From assembly GCF_965218685.1 (NCBI RefSeq), contig NZ_OZ244657.1:2170001-2234000 (forward strand): a stretch of 64,000 nt of DNA, in the 5' to 3' direction. Below are positions 1-7,197 of the stretch, piece by piece. This DNA is from Thalassobius sp965218685. Lineage in GTDB: Bacteria; Pseudomonadota; Alphaproteobacteria; Rhodobacterales; Rhodobacteraceae. The position numbers and the translations under genes were made by a program. The notes under the pieces are model-generated. The model did not search any database and was not told the origin of the DNA. It saw nothing but the letters and a program-made list of their open reading frames with translations. Every line of letters starts with the position of its first letter. The first letter of the stretch is position 1.

Positions 1-1493
1 GTCATTCGCCCTCCAGCCTGCACAGTGGCCGACTGCCCGGCGATCTGGCCGTCCAGAAGAACAGCCTTGCCATCTTTCACCGCCCCCCGGAACCGCGCGA
101 TGGCGCCGGGGCGATAAAAATCATGGGTCATGTCCTGCTCGCGCGACCAGGTCAGCTGAACCGGGGTGCCTTTCATCGCGAGGGCCAGACTGGTCGCGTA
201 TTGGGCATAGTCCACCTCTCCGCGCCGACCGAAGCCGCCGCCCATATAGGTGGTGTGCACCTCGACCTGCTCAGGCTCCAGCCCGGCGATATTGGCGCAT
301 TTGTCCCGGACGATTACGGGCGACTGGTTGCCCGCCCAGATGGTCAGCGCATCGCCCGTATAAAGCGCCGTGGCGTTCATCGGCTCCATCGTGGCGTGGG
401 CCAGATAGGGCAGGTGATACTCGGCGGTGATCTCGGTCGCGCCGGCGGGCAGGGTGTCTGCGTCCCCGTCATCGCGCAGCTTCGAGTTCGCCTTGCCCGT
501 GAACGCTTCGGCGATCTTGCTGTTGATGGCCTCCATCGTCTGGGGATGCGGGCCGGTGCCCCAGGTGATCTCGACCGCCTCGGCTGCTTGCATGGCAATC
601 CAGGTGTTGCTGGCGACAACGGCGATGCCGTCGCCCAGATCAACGATCTTTTCAACGCCCGGCATGGCCAGGGCATCGGTTGCGTCAAAGCCTATCATGG
701 TGCCGTCCAGATGCGGGTTGGTGCGCAGCGCCGCAAACTTCATCCCCTCTACGCGGACATCGATCCCGAAAGTCGCGGTGCCCGTGGATTTTTCCACCAT
801 GTCGACACGCGGAATGGATTTGCCCAGTTGCTTCCACTCGCTGGAGGGACGCAGAGGCACTTGCTTAGGGCTGACCTCGGCAGCCTCGGCGGCAAGATCG
901 ACATAGCTGATCCGGGTGCCATCGGGCAGGATCACGTGTCCTTGCCCGGTTTTTAGGCGCGACATAGCGACGCCAGAGCGATTTGCAGCGGCTTGTTTGA
1001 GCGCCTCGCGGGCACTGGCTCCGGCCGCGCGCATCTTTTCGTAGCCATCCACGATCGAAGTCGAGCCCCCGGTGATCTGCAGCGACAACAGTTTGCCCGC
1101 CTTGCCCACGGCCCGGGCGACGCCGTGCATGAAGTCGCTTTTGGCGTATTCCTTGCCGGGCAGGGCAGCGCCCAGAACCGCCTGGTTGAAATAGGCCTGA
1201 GCGGGCGGGCCGTGCAGAGTGCGGATGTCAGCCATGTCCACGTCCAGCTCTTCTGCGACCAGCGCCGCCAGCGTGGTATGCACACCCTGACCCATTTCGG
1301 CACGCGGAGTGATGATGGTGACCCCGTTCTGGTCAATGATGACATAGGGGTTCAGGACGGTTTCGCCCGCATCAGCGGTCAGCGGGTTTTCGGGCGTCTG
1401 GTTGATCTTGTAGACCCCAAAAGCGACACCCCCGGCGATTGCGGCGGACCCGATCAGGAACGAGCGACGGGCAATTTTTCCAATGCTGGCCAT
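1..1493 (-). CDS. Isoquinoline 1-oxidoreductase-type molybdopterin subunit (IorB-like), 3' end cut by window
   Basis: Large molybdopterin-binding subunit of a xanthine-oxidase-family hydroxylase. The frame is open from the ATG at 1493 to the left edge (497 codons), so the C-terminal part is outside the window. The N-terminus has a twin-arginine signal (residues 9-15, RRSFLIG, then a hydrophobic stretch), which points to Tat export of the folded cofactor-loaded enzyme. Further on are RAEMGQGVHTTLAA, typical of the molybdopterin domain, and GGGFGRRGEVDYA late in the visible part. The family hydroxylates N-heteroaromatics or aldehydes, but substrates are diverse and cannot be assigned here. It lies 3 bases after the iron-sulfur subunit gene and is surely co-transcribed with it. 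No cytochrome c partner gene is visible, though one could lie beyond the left edge. Confidence 0.88.
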   Translation of the reverse strand, partial: MASIGKIARRSFLIGSAAIAGGVAFGVYKINQTPENPLTADAGETVLNPYVIIDQNGVTIITPRAEMGQGVHTTLAALVAEELDVDMADIRTLHGPPAQAYFNQAVLGAALPGKEYAKSDFMHGVARAVGKAGKLLSLQITGGSTSIVDGYEKMRAAGASAREALKQAAANRSGVAMSRLKTGQGHVILPDGTRISYVDLAAEAAEVSPKQVPLRPSSEWKQLGKSIPRVDMVEKSTGTATFGIDVRVEGMKFAALRTNPHLDGTMIGFDATDALAMPGVEKIVDLGDGIAVVASNTWIAMQAAEAVEITWGTGPHPQTMEAINSKIAEAFTGKANSKLRDDGDADTLPAGATEITAEYHLPYLAHATMEPMNATALYTGDALTIWAGNQSPVIVRDKCANIAGLEPEQVEVHTTYMGGGFGRRGEVDYAQYATSLALAMKGTPVQLTWSREQDMTHDFYRPGAIARFRGAVKDGKAVLLDGQIAGQSATVQAGGRM

Positions 1494-1496
1494 GAG

Positions 1497-1958
1497 TTAA
1501 CCCTCCAGGTTGGCGGCTGCGTCGTGTATGGCGGCGCGGATGCGGGGATAGGTGCCACAGCGGCACAGATTGCCCTGCATGGCCTCGTCGATCTGACTGT
1601 CCGAGGGGTTCGGCACCTCGGACAGCAACGCTGCGGCCTGCATGATCTGGCCCGATTGGCAGTAACCGCATTGCGCGACCTGATGTTTGACCCAGGCAGT
1701 TTGCAACGCATGCATGGCGTCCGGAGTGCCCAGCCCCTCGATTGTTGTAACCTCGCCTTCGACATCGGACAGGGGTACCTGACAGCTGCGAACAGCTTCG
1801 CCGTCGATCTGTACGGTGCATGCCCCGCAGGCGGCCACGCCGCAGCCAAATTTCGTGCCGGTCAGGCCGACCTCGTCCCTCAGCACCCACAAAAGGGGCG
1901 CATCATCGGGAAGGTCAATCTGGTGGCTTTTGCCGTTGATTGTCAGCGTTTTCGACAT
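1497..1958 (-). CDS. [2Fe-2S] subunit of isoquinoline oxidoreductase-type hydroxylase (IorA-like)
   Basis: 153 aa, the usual length for the small iron-sulfur subunit of molybdenum hydroxylases. The plant-type ferredoxin cluster ligands are C39, C44, C47 and C59. The second, helical-domain cluster has C97-x2-C100 (CGYCQSGQ) and C132-x-C134 (CRCGTY). It passes electrons from the molybdenum site of the large subunit to an external acceptor. It has no signal peptide, so it probably leaves the cell with the Tat-targeted partner encoded 3 bases downstream. It is transcribed divergently from the TetR gene across an 87-bp spacer rich in TGTCA half-sites. Confidence 0.92.
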   Translation of the reverse strand: MSKTLTINGKSHQIDLPDDAPLLWVLRDEVGLTGTKFGCGVAACGACTVQIDGEAVRSCQVPLSDVEGEVTTIEGLGTPDAMHALQTAWVKHQVAQCGYCQSGQIMQAAALLSEVPNPSDSQIDEAMQGNLCRCGTYPRIRAAIHDAAANLEG

Positions 1959-1991
1959 GGCGATGGCTCCCTCATGAGCGGCAATGGATAT

Positions 1992-2032
1992 ACTGACAAA
2001 ATGAATTCAAAATGTCAGTGTGTCAATTGACA
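1992..2032. promoter_or_regulatory. Candidate TetR operators between iorA and the TetR gene
   Basis: Two inverted repeats lie close together. ACTGACA (1992-1998) pairs with TGTCAGT (2013-2019) across 14 bases, and TGTCAATTGACA (2021-2032) is a perfect 12-bp palindrome. A further TGTCA overlaps the TetR start codon at 2047-2051. The 12-bp palindrome also supplies a TTGACA -35-like hexamer on each strand, so a bound repressor could cover promoters in both directions. The symmetry is read directly; the binding protein is inferred from position. Confidence 0.6.
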
Positions 2033-2045
2033 TTTTTAGAGCAAT

Positions 2046-2666
2046 ATGTCAGACACGATCCAAATGCATGCGATCAAACAAAAAATTTCCGGTTTAGATC
2101 CCAAGCAGCAGGCGATTTTGGCCTCGGCCTTCGAAGCGTTCCGCTGCTATGGGTTCAAGCGCACCTCGATGGAGGACATCGCCAAGGGGGCGGGGATGTC
2201 CCGTGCGGCGCTGTATCTGCATTACCGCAATAAAGAGGATATTTTTCAGTCGCTTGCGCAGGGGTATTACGACATGGCCGCCGAGGCCGTAGCACAGGTG
2301 CTGGCGCAGGATCTTCCCTTGCCCGAGCTGTTGCACCAGGCGTTTCAGGCTCAGGCTGGACCGATATACGAGGCGTTGATTTCCTCTCCGCATGGGCAGG
2401 AACTGCTGGACACCAAGCACACCCACTCGATGGAGGTTGTAGCTGAGGGGGATTCGCGGCTGGCTGGGATCTATGCCGATTGGTTGCAGGCGGGAGCCGA
2501 TGCCGGAAAGATCACTTTGCAGGATCTGGGCGGCTCGCCCGAAGACGTGGCCAAAACGCTGTATGATGCCCTGCACGGGGTAAAGACCAGCCTGCAGGAG
2601 CCCGAGGCCTTTCGGGCCTCGATCCATCGGCTGGCCGTTTTGTTCGGGCGCGCGCTGACGCCTTAA
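2046..2666 (+). CDS. TetR/AcrR family transcriptional regulator
   Basis: 206 aa with an N-terminal TetR helix-turn-helix at about residues 20-67: ILASAFEAFRCYGFKRTS leads into MEDIAKGAGMSRAALYLHY and the characteristic RNKEDIF. The remaining residues form the ligand-binding and dimerisation part, which does not reveal the effector. The gene is divergent from iorAB, so it most simply represses that operon and itself. The ATG at 2046 has only a weak upstream purine stretch. The 3' end overlaps the convergent SDR gene by four bases, the two stop codons sharing a TTAA. Confidence 0.9.
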   Translation: MSDTIQMHAIKQKISGLDPKQQAILASAFEAFRCYGFKRTSMEDIAKGAGMSRAALYLHYRNKEDIFQSLAQGYYDMAAEAVAQVLAQDLPLPELLHQAFQAQAGPIYEALISSPHGQELLDTKHTHSMEVVAEGDSRLAGIYADWLQAGADAGKITLQDLGGSPEDVAKTLYDALHGVKTSLQEPEAFRASIHRLAVLFGRALTP

Positions 2667-3415
2667 ACCTGCCCGCCCGCGATTTGGATTTCCTGACCGT
2701 TGCTGCTTTCGCTGACTGGGTGACATAGCCATAGGGCGGCTGCGGCGACTTCCTCAGGGGCGATCAGGCGTTTGTGGCGGTTCATTTTCACCATCATCTG
2801 GCGGGCTTCCTCTTCCGATATGCCTGCGCGTTGGGCGATTGCGTCGGTGTTGCGCGTGACAATCGGCGTGTCCACATAGCCCGGACAGATCGAGTTGAAC
2901 GTATAGGGCTCGCCCATGAAATCCTCGGCGAACGAGCGGATCATCCCGATCACCCCGTGTTTCGAGGTCGCATAGGCCCCGGCACCCGGCGCCCCACGCA
3001 CCCCAGCGATCGAGCTGATGGCGATGACGCGTCCCCAATCGGTGGTCAGCATTGAACGAAGAGATTCGCGGATCGTATAGAAACAGCCGTCCAGGTTGGT
3101 GGCCATGATGCGCCGCCAGAATTCGGTGTCGGTCTTGTGAAGCTTGCGGCCCTCGGCGATGCCTGCGTTGGCGATACAAATCTGAATGGGACCACGCTGG
3201 GCAACGGCCTGGTCGATAACTGCGGCCACTTGGATGTCGTCGGTGACATCCATCGCTGCAGGAAACATGTTCGGGCCGGCGACTTTTTCAAGAACCTCTA
3301 GTCGGCGGCCGGTGATGGTGACCTGCACACCTTGCGCTGCCAAGGCTCGCGCGATTGCCAGTCCGATTCCGGTGCCGCCGCCTGTGACCAATGCGTGTTT
3401 ACCTTTGATATCCAT
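2663..3415 (-). CDS. SDR family NAD(P)-dependent oxidoreductase
   Basis: 250 aa, standard length for a classical short-chain dehydrogenase. The cofactor motif TGGGTGIG is at residues 11-18, NAG at 83-85, and the catalytic set N107, S135, Y148 and K152 (YATSK) is complete. The C-terminus GQEIQIAGGQV is of the 3-hydroxybutyrate dehydrogenase or 3-oxoacyl reductase style, but the substrate cannot be fixed. The ATG at 3415 was chosen over one 54 bases upstream because it follows a good GGAGGAG site and gives the normal N-terminus MDIKGKHALVTG. It is divergent from the MBL gene and convergent with the TetR gene. Confidence 0.88.
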   Translation of the reverse strand: MDIKGKHALVTGGGTGIGLAIARALAAQGVQVTITGRRLEVLEKVAGPNMFPAAMDVTDDIQVAAVIDQAVAQRGPIQICIANAGIAEGRKLHKTDTEFWRRIMATNLDGCFYTIRESLRSMLTTDWGRVIAISSIAGVRGAPGAGAYATSKHGVIGMIRSFAEDFMGEPYTFNSICPGYVDTPIVTRNTDAIAQRAGISEEEARQMMVKMNRHKRLIAPEEVAAAALWLCHPVSESSNGQEIQIAGGQV

Positions 3416-3513
3416 GTCAGTCTCCTCCTCCACTGCGTGTATGGTTGCGAGGGCAGGGCCTTCTGGCAAGTCCGCCGTTCCGTCACTTTGGTCAGCGCGC
3501 GGTCAGGCAAGGC

Positions 3514-3542
3514 TTTACAAACTTATTCGCATCTGTGAATTT
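3514..3542 (+). promoter_or_regulatory. Candidate promoter with ATTC-N8-GAAT operator upstream of the MBL-rhodanese pair
   Basis: A TTTACA -35-like hexamer (3514-3519) is followed by ATTC (3525-3528), eight bases, and GAAT (3537-3540). The core is ATTCGCA-TC-TGTGAAT, symmetric at 6 of 7 positions, and the symmetry extends outward to AAC/GTT. ATTC-N8-GAAT is, from memory, the consensus reported for the ArsR-type persulfide sensors SqrR/BigR. The site lies 32 bases before the MBL start. No convincing -10 is visible. Confidence 0.4.
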
Positions 3543-3571
3543 GTTGCGCAGTCTATCCCGGAGGAGATTTC

Positions 3572-4531
3572 ATGACTCGTTTGTATAGTGCCAGCATTAT
3601 TGCATCGCTGGCCCTGGTCGCACCGCTGGCGCAGGCCAGCGAAGATATCGCCGACCAGTACCCCCAGTCCGAGCTTTATTCCAAACCGGTCGAAGTGATC
3701 CCGCATGTTTTCTCGGCGATTGGGGCCACGGCACCGCCGACCTATGAAAACAGCGGCCATAACAACAACCTGTCCTTTGTCATCACCGGCGATGGGGTCG
3801 TGGTGATCAACGGCGGCGCCTCGGCGCGTCTGGCGGCGGCCCTGCATGACGAGATCAAGGCCATCACCGATCAGCCCGTCAAGCTGGTGATCAGCGAGAA
3901 CGGGCAGGGTCACGCGATGCTGGGGAACTCGTACTGGGCGGATCAGGGCGTGGACATCCTGATGCATGTGGATGCCGCCCACGAGGTCGAAGAGAACGGT
4001 GATTTCATCCTGCAAGGCATGGAACGCTATAACCGTGACAAGGCCGAGGGCACCCGCGTGGTCATGCCCACCATCACTTTCGAGGACAAATACGAAGTCA
4101 CCATGGGCGACGTGGCCTTTGAAATCACCCATCTGGGGCCGTCGCACGGGCCAGGGGACACGCAGGTCTATATTCCGCAATGGAGCATGATGATTGCCGG
4201 TGACATCGCCTTTCATGAACGCATGCTGCCGATCTTTCCGGACACCTGCACCAGCTGCTGGATCGAAACCTGGGAAGAATATTTTGCCCCGATCAACGCC
4301 ACCTATGTGATCCCGGGGCACGGACATCCGACCAACATGGCCCAGGTGACACGTTATACCCATGACTACCTGGTGGATCTGCGTGAAAAGATTGGCGCGC
4401 ATATCGACGAGGGCGGCGATCTGGCCGGGGCCTACTACGTGGATCAGGAACGCTGGAAAAACCTGGATACATTTGAAGAGCTGGCCACCAAGAACGCCGG
4501 CCGTGTCTTCGAAGAAATGGAATGGGAATGA
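3572..4531 (+). CDS. Secreted MBL-fold protein with degenerate metal-binding motif
   Basis: 319 aa with a Sec signal peptide (about residues 1-22, ending AQA), so periplasmic. The metallo-beta-lactamase fold is recognisable from VITGDGVVVINGG (69-82), THLGPSHGPGD, MIAGDIAFHERMLP and YVIPGHGHPT. The canonical HxHxDH motif is replaced at residues 109-114 by ENGQGH, so two of the histidines and the aspartate are missing while later ligands are kept. The protein may bind a single metal, a different metal, or none. The start has an excellent GGAGGAG site. It overlaps the rhodanese gene by ATGA. The neighbours suggest sulfur or persulfide handling; the reaction is unknown. Confidence 0.82.
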   Translation: MTRLYSASIIASLALVAPLAQASEDIADQYPQSELYSKPVEVIPHVFSAIGATAPPTYENSGHNNNLSFVITGDGVVVINGGASARLAAALHDEIKAITDQPVKLVISENGQGHAMLGNSYWADQGVDILMHVDAAHEVEENGDFILQGMERYNRDKAEGTRVVMPTITFEDKYEVTMGDVAFEITHLGPSHGPGDTQVYIPQWSMMIAGDIAFHERMLPIFPDTCTSCWIETWEEYFAPINATYVIPGHGHPTNMAQVTRYTHDYLVDLREKIGAHIDEGGDLAGAYYVDQERWKNLDTFEELATKNAGRVFEEMEWE

Positions 4532-4956
4532 AGCGCCTGCTGATTGCTGCGGCGCTGGCAGTGTCTGCGCCGGCACTGGCGGACGAGGCTCTTTTCGAGG
4601 CTGTCACCGATTACATGGACTTCGCTACCTATGACGCGGGCATCATCGTGCCTCAGCAGTTGGACAAGGCGGTCTTTGAAAGCGCGCTGTTCGTGGACAC
4701 CCGCGATGCCGGGCAGTTTAAAGCGGGCACCATCCCCGGTGCGATCAACATCGACTGGCGCGAGATTCCGGGCCGTCTGGACGAGCTGCCTGATACAGGG
4801 ATGGTCATCCTGTTCTGCAATACCGGCAGCCTGTCCGCGCAAGCGGTCTTTGCTGCCCGCTTGTTAGGCAAAGAAAATGTGCTGGTGCTGCAAACGGGTT
4901 TTGATGGCTGGAAGCATAATGCCGCGTGGCTGCCCGATCCGAACGGTGGTAGATGA
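4528..4956 (+). CDS. Periplasmic rhodanese-like domain protein
   Basis: 142 aa. A signal peptide (MKRLLIAAALAVSAPALA) precedes one rhodanese domain. FVDTRDAGQFKAGTIPGA is the usual CH2A-like segment, and the active-site loop FCNTGSLSA supplies the presumed catalytic cysteine C97. Rhodaneses move sulfane sulfur through a cysteine persulfide. The ATG at 4528 was chosen because it overlaps the upstream stop as ATGA and gives a clean signal peptide; an ATG two codons earlier is possible. Tight coupling to the MBL gene argues for a shared pathway, as in other MBL-rhodanese pairs of sulfide oxidation, but here both proteins are predicted to be exported. Confidence 0.87.
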   Translation: MKRLLIAAALAVSAPALADEALFEAVTDYMDFATYDAGIIVPQQLDKAVFESALFVDTRDAGQFKAGTIPGAINIDWREIPGRLDELPDTGMVILFCNTGSLSAQAVFAARLLGKENVLVLQTGFDGWKHNAAWLPDPNGGR

Positions 4957-5032
4957 GTATCCATAAACCTGCCCATCGTGGCGCCCAATGACCGGTTCAC
5001 CTGTTGAATTGGCAAAATAAAGGTATGGCATC

Positions 5033-5485
5033 GTGCTCAAGTGGATTGATATCCCCCCTGCGTGGCTGCTTCTGGCGGCCGTAATCGCCTGGATACAGGG
5101 CACTTACTTTCCCGCAGGGCTAAGCTTTGGGGGATATTGGGCTGATTTCGTAGGAGGGATTCTGGTTGGCGGGGGCATTCTGTTAATGCTGCTGGCCGTG
5201 TTCGAGATGCGAAAGCACCGGACAACCGTCATTCCGCACCGCGATGCAGACACGATGGTCACATCGGGCATCTTCTCGCGGTCGCGCAACCCGATTTATC
5301 TGGGCGATGTAGTGCTTTTGGCGGGGTTGGTATTGCGGTTTGATGCCGTATTGTCTCTGCCGTTGGTGCCATTACTGTTGTGGCTGTTGGAAAAACGCTT
5401 TGTGATACCAGAGGAAAACAGGCTGAGGATCAAATTCCGCGCAAATTTCGCACGCTATTGTCAAAAGACGCGTCGTTGGATTTGA
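5033..5485 (+). CDS. Isoprenylcysteine carboxyl methyltransferase-family membrane protein
   Basis: 150 aa, with hydrophobic segments at about residues 9-25, 40-58 and 95-120. The region from VTSGIFSRSRNPIYLGDVV to PEENRLRIKF-x-FARYCQKTRRWI is the conserved SAM-binding part of bacterial ICMT/PEMT-like methyltransferases (RNPxY, then E and RRW at the end). The substrate is unknown; bacterial members often methylate lipids or small molecules rather than prenylated proteins. The start is GTG at 5033, nine bases after an AAAGG. It follows the rhodanese gene by 76 bases and may or may not share its transcript. Confidence 0.82.
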   Translation: MLKWIDIPPAWLLLAAVIAWIQGTYFPAGLSFGGYWADFVGGILVGGGILLMLLAVFEMRKHRTTVIPHRDADTMVTSGIFSRSRNPIYLGDVVLLAGLVLRFDAVLSLPLVPLLLWLLEKRFVIPEENRLRIKFRANFARYCQKTRRWI

Positions 5486-5522
5486 CACAACGCGCGGTTC
5501 AGTGCATCTGGTGCGGGAAGCT

Positions 5523-5539
5523 GCGCAATAATATTGCGC
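5523..5539. promoter_or_regulatory. Perfect 17-bp palindrome upstream of pntA
   Basis: GCGCAATA, a central A, and TATTGCGC form a perfect palindrome 70 bases before the pntA start. No T-run follows, so it does not look like a terminator for the upstream gene. It fits an operator for the pntAB promoter. No convincing -35/-10 pair could be assigned around it. The regulator is unknown. Confidence 0.5.
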
Positions 5540-5609
5540 GGTCAAAAAGAAATACGCTCCGAAAAATTTGGGGCCAAGGGGTTAACTGTTCTTAAGGGGG
5601 ACATAAAAG

Positions 5610-7184
5610 TTGAAAATCGGAACTCCTAAGGAAGTGTTCGAGGGAGAAAATCGCGTTGCGATGACTCCTGACTCGGCTCTGCAACTGCAGAAGCTGGGCT
5701 ACGAATGCGCCATCGAGTCCGGGGCGGGTGCCGCCGCCGGGTTCTCGGACGAGGTCTATGAGAAGGCCGGGGTCGAGATCATCAAGACCGCTGCCCAGCT
5801 GTGGAAAGGTGTCGACGTTGTTGCCAAAGTGCGTCAGCCCACCGAAACCGAGCTGAAGCGCATGGTCAACGGTCAGACTCTGATCAGTTTCTTCAACCCG
5901 GCCGGGAACGAAGAAGGCCTTGAGCTGGCCAAGTCCAAGGGCGCCAACGTGATCGCCATGGAAATGGTGCCGCGTATTTCGCGTGCTCAGAAGATGGACG
6001 CGCTGTCGTCCATGGCCAACATCGCCGGCTATCGCGCCGTGATCGAGGCGGGTAACAACTTTGGCCGGTTCTTCACCGGTCAGGTGACTGCCGCCGGGAA
6101 AGTGCCTCCCGCCAAGGTTCTGGTTGTGGGCGCTGGCGTGGCTGGTCTGGCCGCCATTGGCACCGCGACCTCGCTGGGTGCAATTACCTATGCCTTCGAC
6201 GTGCGCCCCGAAGTGGCCGAGCAGGTCGAATCCATGGGCGCCGAGTTCGTTTTCCTGGACTTCGAAGAAGAGCAGCAGGATGGCGCAGCCACCGGCGGTT
6301 ACGCTTCGGTTCAGTCGGATGAATTCCGCGAGGCTCAGCTGGCCAAATTCCGTGAACTGGCCCCCGAAGTGGACATCGTGATCACCACCGCGCTGATCCC
6401 CAACCGCGAAGCGCCTGAGCTTTGGACCAAGGACATGGTCGAAGCCATGAAACCGGGTTCCGTGATCGTGGACCTTGCGGCTGAAAAGGGCGGTAACTGC
6501 AAACTGACCGTCGCAGACGAGAAAATCGTGACCGAGAATGGCGTGACCATCGTCGGTTACACCGATTTCCCGTCGCGCATGGCCTCGCAGTCCTCGACCC
6601 TGTACGCGACCAACATCCGTCACATGATGACTGACCTGACCCCCGAAAAAGACGGCCAGATCATTCACAACATGGAAGACGACGTGATCCGCGGCGCCAC
6701 CGTGACCTTTGACAAGGAAATCACCTGGCCGCCGCCGCCGCCCAAAGTGCAGGCGATCGCTGCTCAGAAACCCAAAGAAGCCCCCAAAGAGCTGACGCCC
6801 GAAGAAAAACGGGCCGAAGAAATTGCGGCCTTCAAAGCGCAGACCAAACAGCAGGTCACCCTGCTGGGTGTCGGTGCGGTTCTGCTGCTGGGCGTGGGCC
6901 TCGTTGCTCCGGCCAGCTTTATGCAGCACTTCATCGTGTTCGTTCTGGCCGTGTTCGTTGGTTTCCAGGTGATCTGGAACGTCAGCCACTCGCTGCACAC
7001 CCCGCTGATGGCTGTGACCAACGCCATTTCGTCGATCATTATCCTGGGCGCGCTGATGCAGATCGGCTCTGGCTCGTTCCTGGTGATCATCCTCGCCGCG
7101 CTTTCGGTCTTTATGGCCGGGATCAATATCTTCGGCGGCTTCCTCGTGACCCGGCGCATGCTTGCCATGTTCCAGAAATCTTAA
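5610..7184 (+). CDS. pntA: Re/Si-specific NAD(P)(+) transhydrogenase subunit alpha
   Basis: 524 aa, the fused E. coli-type alpha subunit with NAD(H)-binding domain I followed by membrane helices. The N-terminus KIGTPKEVFEGENRVAM and the Rossmann segment VVGAGVAGLAAIGTATSLGA (around 170-190) are diagnostic. RMASQSSTLYATNIRHM lies near 325-340. A charged Pro/Lys/Glu linker (about 375-410) leads to about four transmembrane segments. Together with PntB it couples hydride transfer from NADH to NADP+ to inward proton flow in the inner membrane. The start is TTG at 5610, nine bases after an AAGGGGG ribosome site; the first family-conserved residues follow at once, so no other start fits. Confidence 0.97.
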   Translation: MKIGTPKEVFEGENRVAMTPDSALQLQKLGYECAIESGAGAAAGFSDEVYEKAGVEIIKTAAQLWKGVDVVAKVRQPTETELKRMVNGQTLISFFNPAGNEEGLELAKSKGANVIAMEMVPRISRAQKMDALSSMANIAGYRAVIEAGNNFGRFFTGQVTAAGKVPPAKVLVVGAGVAGLAAIGTATSLGAITYAFDVRPEVAEQVESMGAEFVFLDFEEEQQDGAATGGYASVQSDEFREAQLAKFRELAPEVDIVITTALIPNREAPELWTKDMVEAMKPGSVIVDLAAEKGGNCKLTVADEKIVTENGVTIVGYTDFPSRMASQSSTLYATNIRHMMTDLTPEKDGQIIHNMEDDVIRGATVTFDKEITWPPPPPKVQAIAAQKPKEAPKELTPEEKRAEEIAAFKAQTKQQVTLLGVGAVLLLGVGLVAPASFMQHFIVFVLAVFVGFQVIWNVSHSLHTPLMAVTNAISSIIILGALMQIGSGSFLVIILAALSVFMAGINIFGGFLVTRRMLAMFQKS

Positions 7185-7197
7185 GGAGTAGGGACAC

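Noticed and set aside
5482..5510. TTGACA at 5482-5487 as the pntAB promoter -35
   Set aside because: It lies at the end of the methyltransferase gene and no acceptable -10 is found at 16-18 bases.
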